DNA of 6,817 nt from Alphaproteobacteria bacterium UBA6187. Lineage in GTDB: Bacteria > Pseudomonadota > Alphaproteobacteria > Rickettsiales > UBA6187. The notes under the pieces are model-generated. The model worked only from the letters and a program-made list of their open reading frames with translations. It had not been told where the DNA came from and ran no database searches. Of this stretch, positions 4,857 through 6,817 are shown one piece after another (position 1 is the first letter of the stretch; every line of letters begins with the position of its first letter). The translations under genes were made by a program, and so were the position numbers. Location: the NCBI GenBank assembly GCA_002422795.1, contig DITJ01000103.1, forward strand, positions 18,990 to 25,806, in the 5' to 3' direction.

Positions 4857-5840
4857 CTATGGCCGGAAGGAAGGCAGTGGCAATTTATGTGTGCCCCGCC
4901 TTGCTTTTTGTGGTTCGGTTTGACTGGAGGATGGGTGAGTGTCTTCTGTCAAAACCGTCTTTGCTGCATCGCCAGAAGAACCGGCAATTTCCAGCTCTTT
5001 TATGTTATTTTCAGCTTTCTCATAATAAACCGGGCTGGAAGATATAGCCTTGCTTAAATAGCTCCAGGCAAGTTTTTTATCTGATGCGATTTTTGCATAA
5101 AAACCAAGGTTATTATAAACCGCAGGCTCTGGTAGATTCTTACGCAAAATAGCTTCAGCTTCATCCATTTTACCTGATATGCCATATATTAAAGCCAGGT
5201 TATTTTCCAATCTTTTCTTCCTTGCATCGCTATCTGACAAAGAACTGATTGCCTTCCTTAATAACGCGGCCCCTTTTTCATGCTTGCCGCCCAAAGCAAT
5301 GCTAAGTGCAATATTATTTATAATGCTTGGGTTATCTTTACTGAGTTCCATTGCCATATTATAATATGATATAGCCTCCTCATCCCTTCCATTTATCGAA
5401 TGAATCACCCCAATTGCATTTATGGTACGCCAGCGGGAAACATCCTTGGTAATTACAATATTAAACTGTTCCAGCGCATTTATAAAATCAGCATCTTGCA
5501 GATATACCAATCCTTTACCTTCTATCGCCGCTAAATTATCCTTATCCTGCTTTATTAATTTGTCATATTGGATATGGGCTTTGCTTGCAAGCCCTGATAA
5601 CCTTAGCGATTCGGCATAATAAAATAAATAATCATTATTAGATGGCTCTTTTTCAGCTAATTTTTCATAAAGACCGGATGCTTTTGTATAATCGCCATTT
5701 TTAAATGATTCAGATGCGTTAGTTTTTATATCCTCACTTGCCATGCCGGAAGCGTTTCCAGTAAGTTGATGTTGTGCACATGATGAAATAACCAGGCAAG
5801 TTGCTAACAGAAAGAATCGGAAATTACGATTTAGTAACAT
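4857..5840 (-). CDS. TadD-like tetratricopeptide-repeat lipoprotein
   Basis: A 327-residue lipoprotein. Signal peptide 1-20 ends in the lipobox ISSC with lipidated Cys21. TPR repeats fill about 41-285; clear ones are SFKNGDYTKASGLYEKL (45-61), INAIGVIHSINGRDEEAI (140-157), IINNIALSIALGGKHEKG (173-190) and LENNLALIYGISGKMDEAE (211-229). The run of LLRKAIS, then NLALIYG-SGK-EAE, then NLP matches the pattern of TadD, the outer-membrane TPR lipoprotein of Flp/Tad pilus systems, in which TadD probably acts as a pilotin or assembly factor. No other tad gene is visible here, so a stand-alone role is possible. The tail (286-327) is Ser/Thr/Lys/Pro-rich and probably disordered. ATG at 5840 has AGGT 7 nt upstream. 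TPR lipoprotein certain; TadD orthology moderate. Confidence 0.85.
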   Translation of the reverse strand: MLLNRNFRFFLLATCLVISSCAQHQLTGNASGMASEDIKTNASESFKNGDYTKASGLYEKLAEKEPSNNDYLFYYAESLRLSGLASKAHIQYDKLIKQDKDNLAAIEGKGLVYLQDADFINALEQFNIVITKDVSRWRTINAIGVIHSINGRDEEAISYYNMAMELSKDNPSIINNIALSIALGGKHEKGAALLRKAISSLSDSDARKKRLENNLALIYGISGKMDEAEAILRKNLPEPAVYNNLGFYAKIASDKKLAWSYLSKAISSSPVYYEKAENNIKELEIAGSSGDAAKTVLTEDTHPSSSQTEPQKARRGTHKLPLPSFRP

Positions 5841-5890
5841 AAACTTACCTGATTATAATATATATTGCTTTATGATTTTGTTTTTTTACG

Positions 5891-5933
5891 TCATTGCGCG
5901 TGGATTACCACACCACTTCGTGGTTCACAATGA
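5891..5933. repeat. Palindromic TCATTG...CAATGA intergenic element
   Basis: TCATTG (5891-5896) pairs with CAATGA (5928-5933), and inside ACCAC (5912-5916) pairs with GTGGT (5920-5924) around TTC. This CGTCATTGCG...CAATGATG form looks like short palindromic elements widespread between genes in Rickettsiales and related genomes. It lies between two minus-strand genes, about 50 bp upstream of the TPR lipoprotein start. Confidence 0.55.
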
Positions 5934-5960
5934 TGAATGGCTCTTACTATAGATACAATG

Positions 5961-6000
5961 AACTATAGCAAAAAAGATTGCAATCACAATCAGTATAGTT
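5961..6000 (-). terminator. Probable intrinsic terminator after the small lipoprotein gene
   Basis: On the minus strand GATTG (5991-5987) and CAATC (5980-5976) form a stem around TGATTG, followed at once by six T's (5975-5970). It is enclosed by a second inverted repeat, AACTATA (5961-5967) with TATAGTT (5994-6000). The stop codon of the lipoprotein gene lies about 40 nt upstream. The stem is AT-rich, so termination strength is uncertain. It would separate this gene's transcript from the TPR lipoprotein gene. Confidence 0.45.
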
Positions 6001-6030
6001 AGCCTATGGCAGGTTTATGTATTTCTGCTA

Positions 6031-6438
6031 TTATTCCATGTAAAGCGGATAATCCTTTGGATCAAGATAGGTGTTATCATCGTCAGGGTTATATCTTGGG
6101 AATTTGCCGTAGTTTGAATCTTCATTATCACTAATTGGCGGTAAGATAACAGTTCCTGGGGGATATTGGTATTTATAAACCTTTTGCGGTGTATTTGTCT
6201 TTGCTTTACGCACCTTTGGAGAGGAATATTCGTTATCGTTATCCTCGTATGGGTTTACTGCGTTTTTCCTGACCTGCTCACGCCAATCTTTAGCAAGTGT
6301 ATCTGTTATATATTTACTATCTGTTGCTTGTGTCTGTGGATTCTGCGCACAAGAAGGTAGTAACAGCACCGCCGCAGCAAGCAGACAAGTTCTGAACAAG
6401 GAAATACAAGAATATTTTTCTTTAGGAGCGAAGCTCAT
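6031..6438 (-). CDS. Small lipoprotein, unknown function
   Basis: Not recognised. From the ATG at 6438 it is 135 residues. A basic n-region is followed by LLAAAVLLLPSC, a lipoprotein signal with Cys30 (Pro at -2 is unusual for a lipobox). The mature part has no further cysteine and is hydrophilic, rich in Asn, Asp, Tyr and Pro. It has a short helical start (TDTLAKDWREQVRKNAV), an acidic stretch (YEDNDNEY), KVYKYQYPPGTVILPP, and the end DYPLYME. It reads as a largely extended or disordered envelope protein. A TTG at 6462, in frame, would add eight residues (NFCCLVT region) to an already complete signal peptide. Neither start has a clear Shine-Dalgarno sequence, so ATG is preferred. Like the TPR lipoprotein downstream, its mature end starts Cys-Ala-Gln. 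A terminator-like hairpin lies between the two. Confidence 0.75.
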   Translation of the reverse strand: MSFAPKEKYSCISLFRTCLLAAAVLLLPSCAQNPQTQATDSKYITDTLAKDWREQVRKNAVNPYEDNDNEYSSPKVRKAKTNTPQKVYKYQYPPGTVILPPISDNEDSNYGKFPRYNPDDDNTYLDPKDYPLYME

Positions 6439-6646
6439 AGTTACTAAACAACAAAAATTCAACCGGATATTTTTCTTGCTTACTATATGGGCGAATTAAT
6501 CTAAAAAATCCAGTAGTATTATAAAAAAAATTCACAACCCACTGCTATTTATTATGAATATGACAATTTAGAAAGGTGAAATACTTTATTTTTATAACAG
6601 CTTTATTCCTAAAGACCTGTGAATAATGAAGATTTCTTGGGCGGAA

Positions 6647-6691
6647 CCTAATGCGCCTGCGCGGGGACACGCGCTCTATTCGCAATCTAGG
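6647..6691 (+). repeat. Dispersed GC-rich repeat, copy B
   Basis: A 45-bp unit from CCTA to TAGG with core TGCGCGGGGACACGCG. It shares 21 of the first 27 bases with copy A (4727-4772) and the same TAGGTG end. The flank upstream (GAAGATTTCTTGGGCGGAA) also resembles the flank of copy A, so the real unit may be longer. Inner GCGC arms and the CCTA/TAGG ends could form a hairpin. It is much richer in GC than its surroundings. Confidence 0.65.
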
Positions 6692-6778
6692 TGTATGATT
6701 ATAGTAAATTTGATTTTATTTGCGTAGGAAACCATGAGCTAAGTTTACAATAATGTTACTTAATAATTAGCTATCTTA

Positions 6779-6817
6779 CACCAAAAATGCGAATATGGCA
6801 CGTTTCCCCGCGAAGGC
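6779..6817 (-). repeat. Dispersed GC-rich repeat, copy C (inverted, cut by window end)
   Basis: Read on the minus strand, the final bases give CTTCGCGGGGAAACGTGC, matching copy B at 15 of 18 positions. The following 24 bases to GGTG match copy B at 18 of 24. It faces copy B across about 85 bp. The CCTA end lies beyond 6817. Confidence 0.6.

Larger units (their letters stand above)
6463..6817. other. 355-bp intergenic end region with two facing repeat copies, no supported gene
   Basis: No open frame above about 20 codons with a ribosome binding site was seen on either strand. The left part must contain the promoter of the small lipoprotein; a TATAAT-like hexamer lies at 6518-6523 (minus) but has no convincing -35. 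The right part holds repeat copies B and C in opposite orientation. Whatever gene lies beyond 6817 is not visible. Confidence 0.5.

Noticed and set aside
4859..5619. Plus-strand frames of 61-65 codons inside the TPR lipoprotein gene
   Set aside because: Antisense shadows of a well-supported TPR coding frame.
6166..6360. 64-codon plus-strand frame rich in Ile, Cys and Phe
   Set aside because: Antisense to the small lipoprotein, whose signal peptide and continuous frame are better supported.

Overview
This AT-rich window looks like chromosome from an alphaproteobacterium. The evidence is an alphaproteobacterial-type BamE lipoprotein next to rpmF-plsX, a TadD-like TPR lipoprotein, an FNR-type regulator and a typical MurC, together with short palindromic intergenic repeats of the kind common in Rickettsiales-like and other host-associated alphaproteobacteria. 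The exact lineage cannot be fixed from the sequence alone. No rRNA, tRNA, CRISPR array, transposase or phage gene was seen.

Layout. Positions 1-372 (minus) hold the first 124 codons of plsX, cut by the window edge. Upstream of it on the same strand is rpmF (492-704), with a long imperfect palindrome built from 7-bp units between the two. bamE (855-1361, plus) diverges from rpmF and ends at a terminator-like hairpin. Positions 1362-1658 are not empty: they contain a TTAAC-N4-GTTAA palindrome, a perfect 12-bp inverted repeat, and an overlooked 37-codon membrane microprotein gene (1471-1584). An FNR-like regulator follows (1659-2387) and converges on murC (2466-3902, minus).

The second half is envelope-related. 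A 395-bp intergenic region (3903-4297) with several inverted repeats precedes a small exported protein (4298-4630, plus). On the opposite strand are a TadD-like TPR lipoprotein (4857-5840) and a small lipoprotein (about 6031-6438). Three copies of a 45-46 bp GC-rich repeat (4727-4772, 6647-6691, and an inverted copy cut by the end at 6779-6817) and two other palindromes lie between these genes.

How the genes fit together. plsX (phospholipid and fatty-acid synthesis), rpmF (ribosome), bamE (outer-membrane protein assembly) and murC (peptidoglycan) are housekeeping functions of growth and envelope building. The most unusual part is the microprotein/regulator locus. The regulator lacks the N-terminal cysteines of E. 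coli FNR but carries CX2CX5C at its extreme C-terminus. A Crp/Fnr-geometry palindrome lies upstream, and the microprotein's ribosome binding site sits inside a perfect inverted repeat. This suggests a small redox-controlled membrane-protein circuit; that reading is inference.
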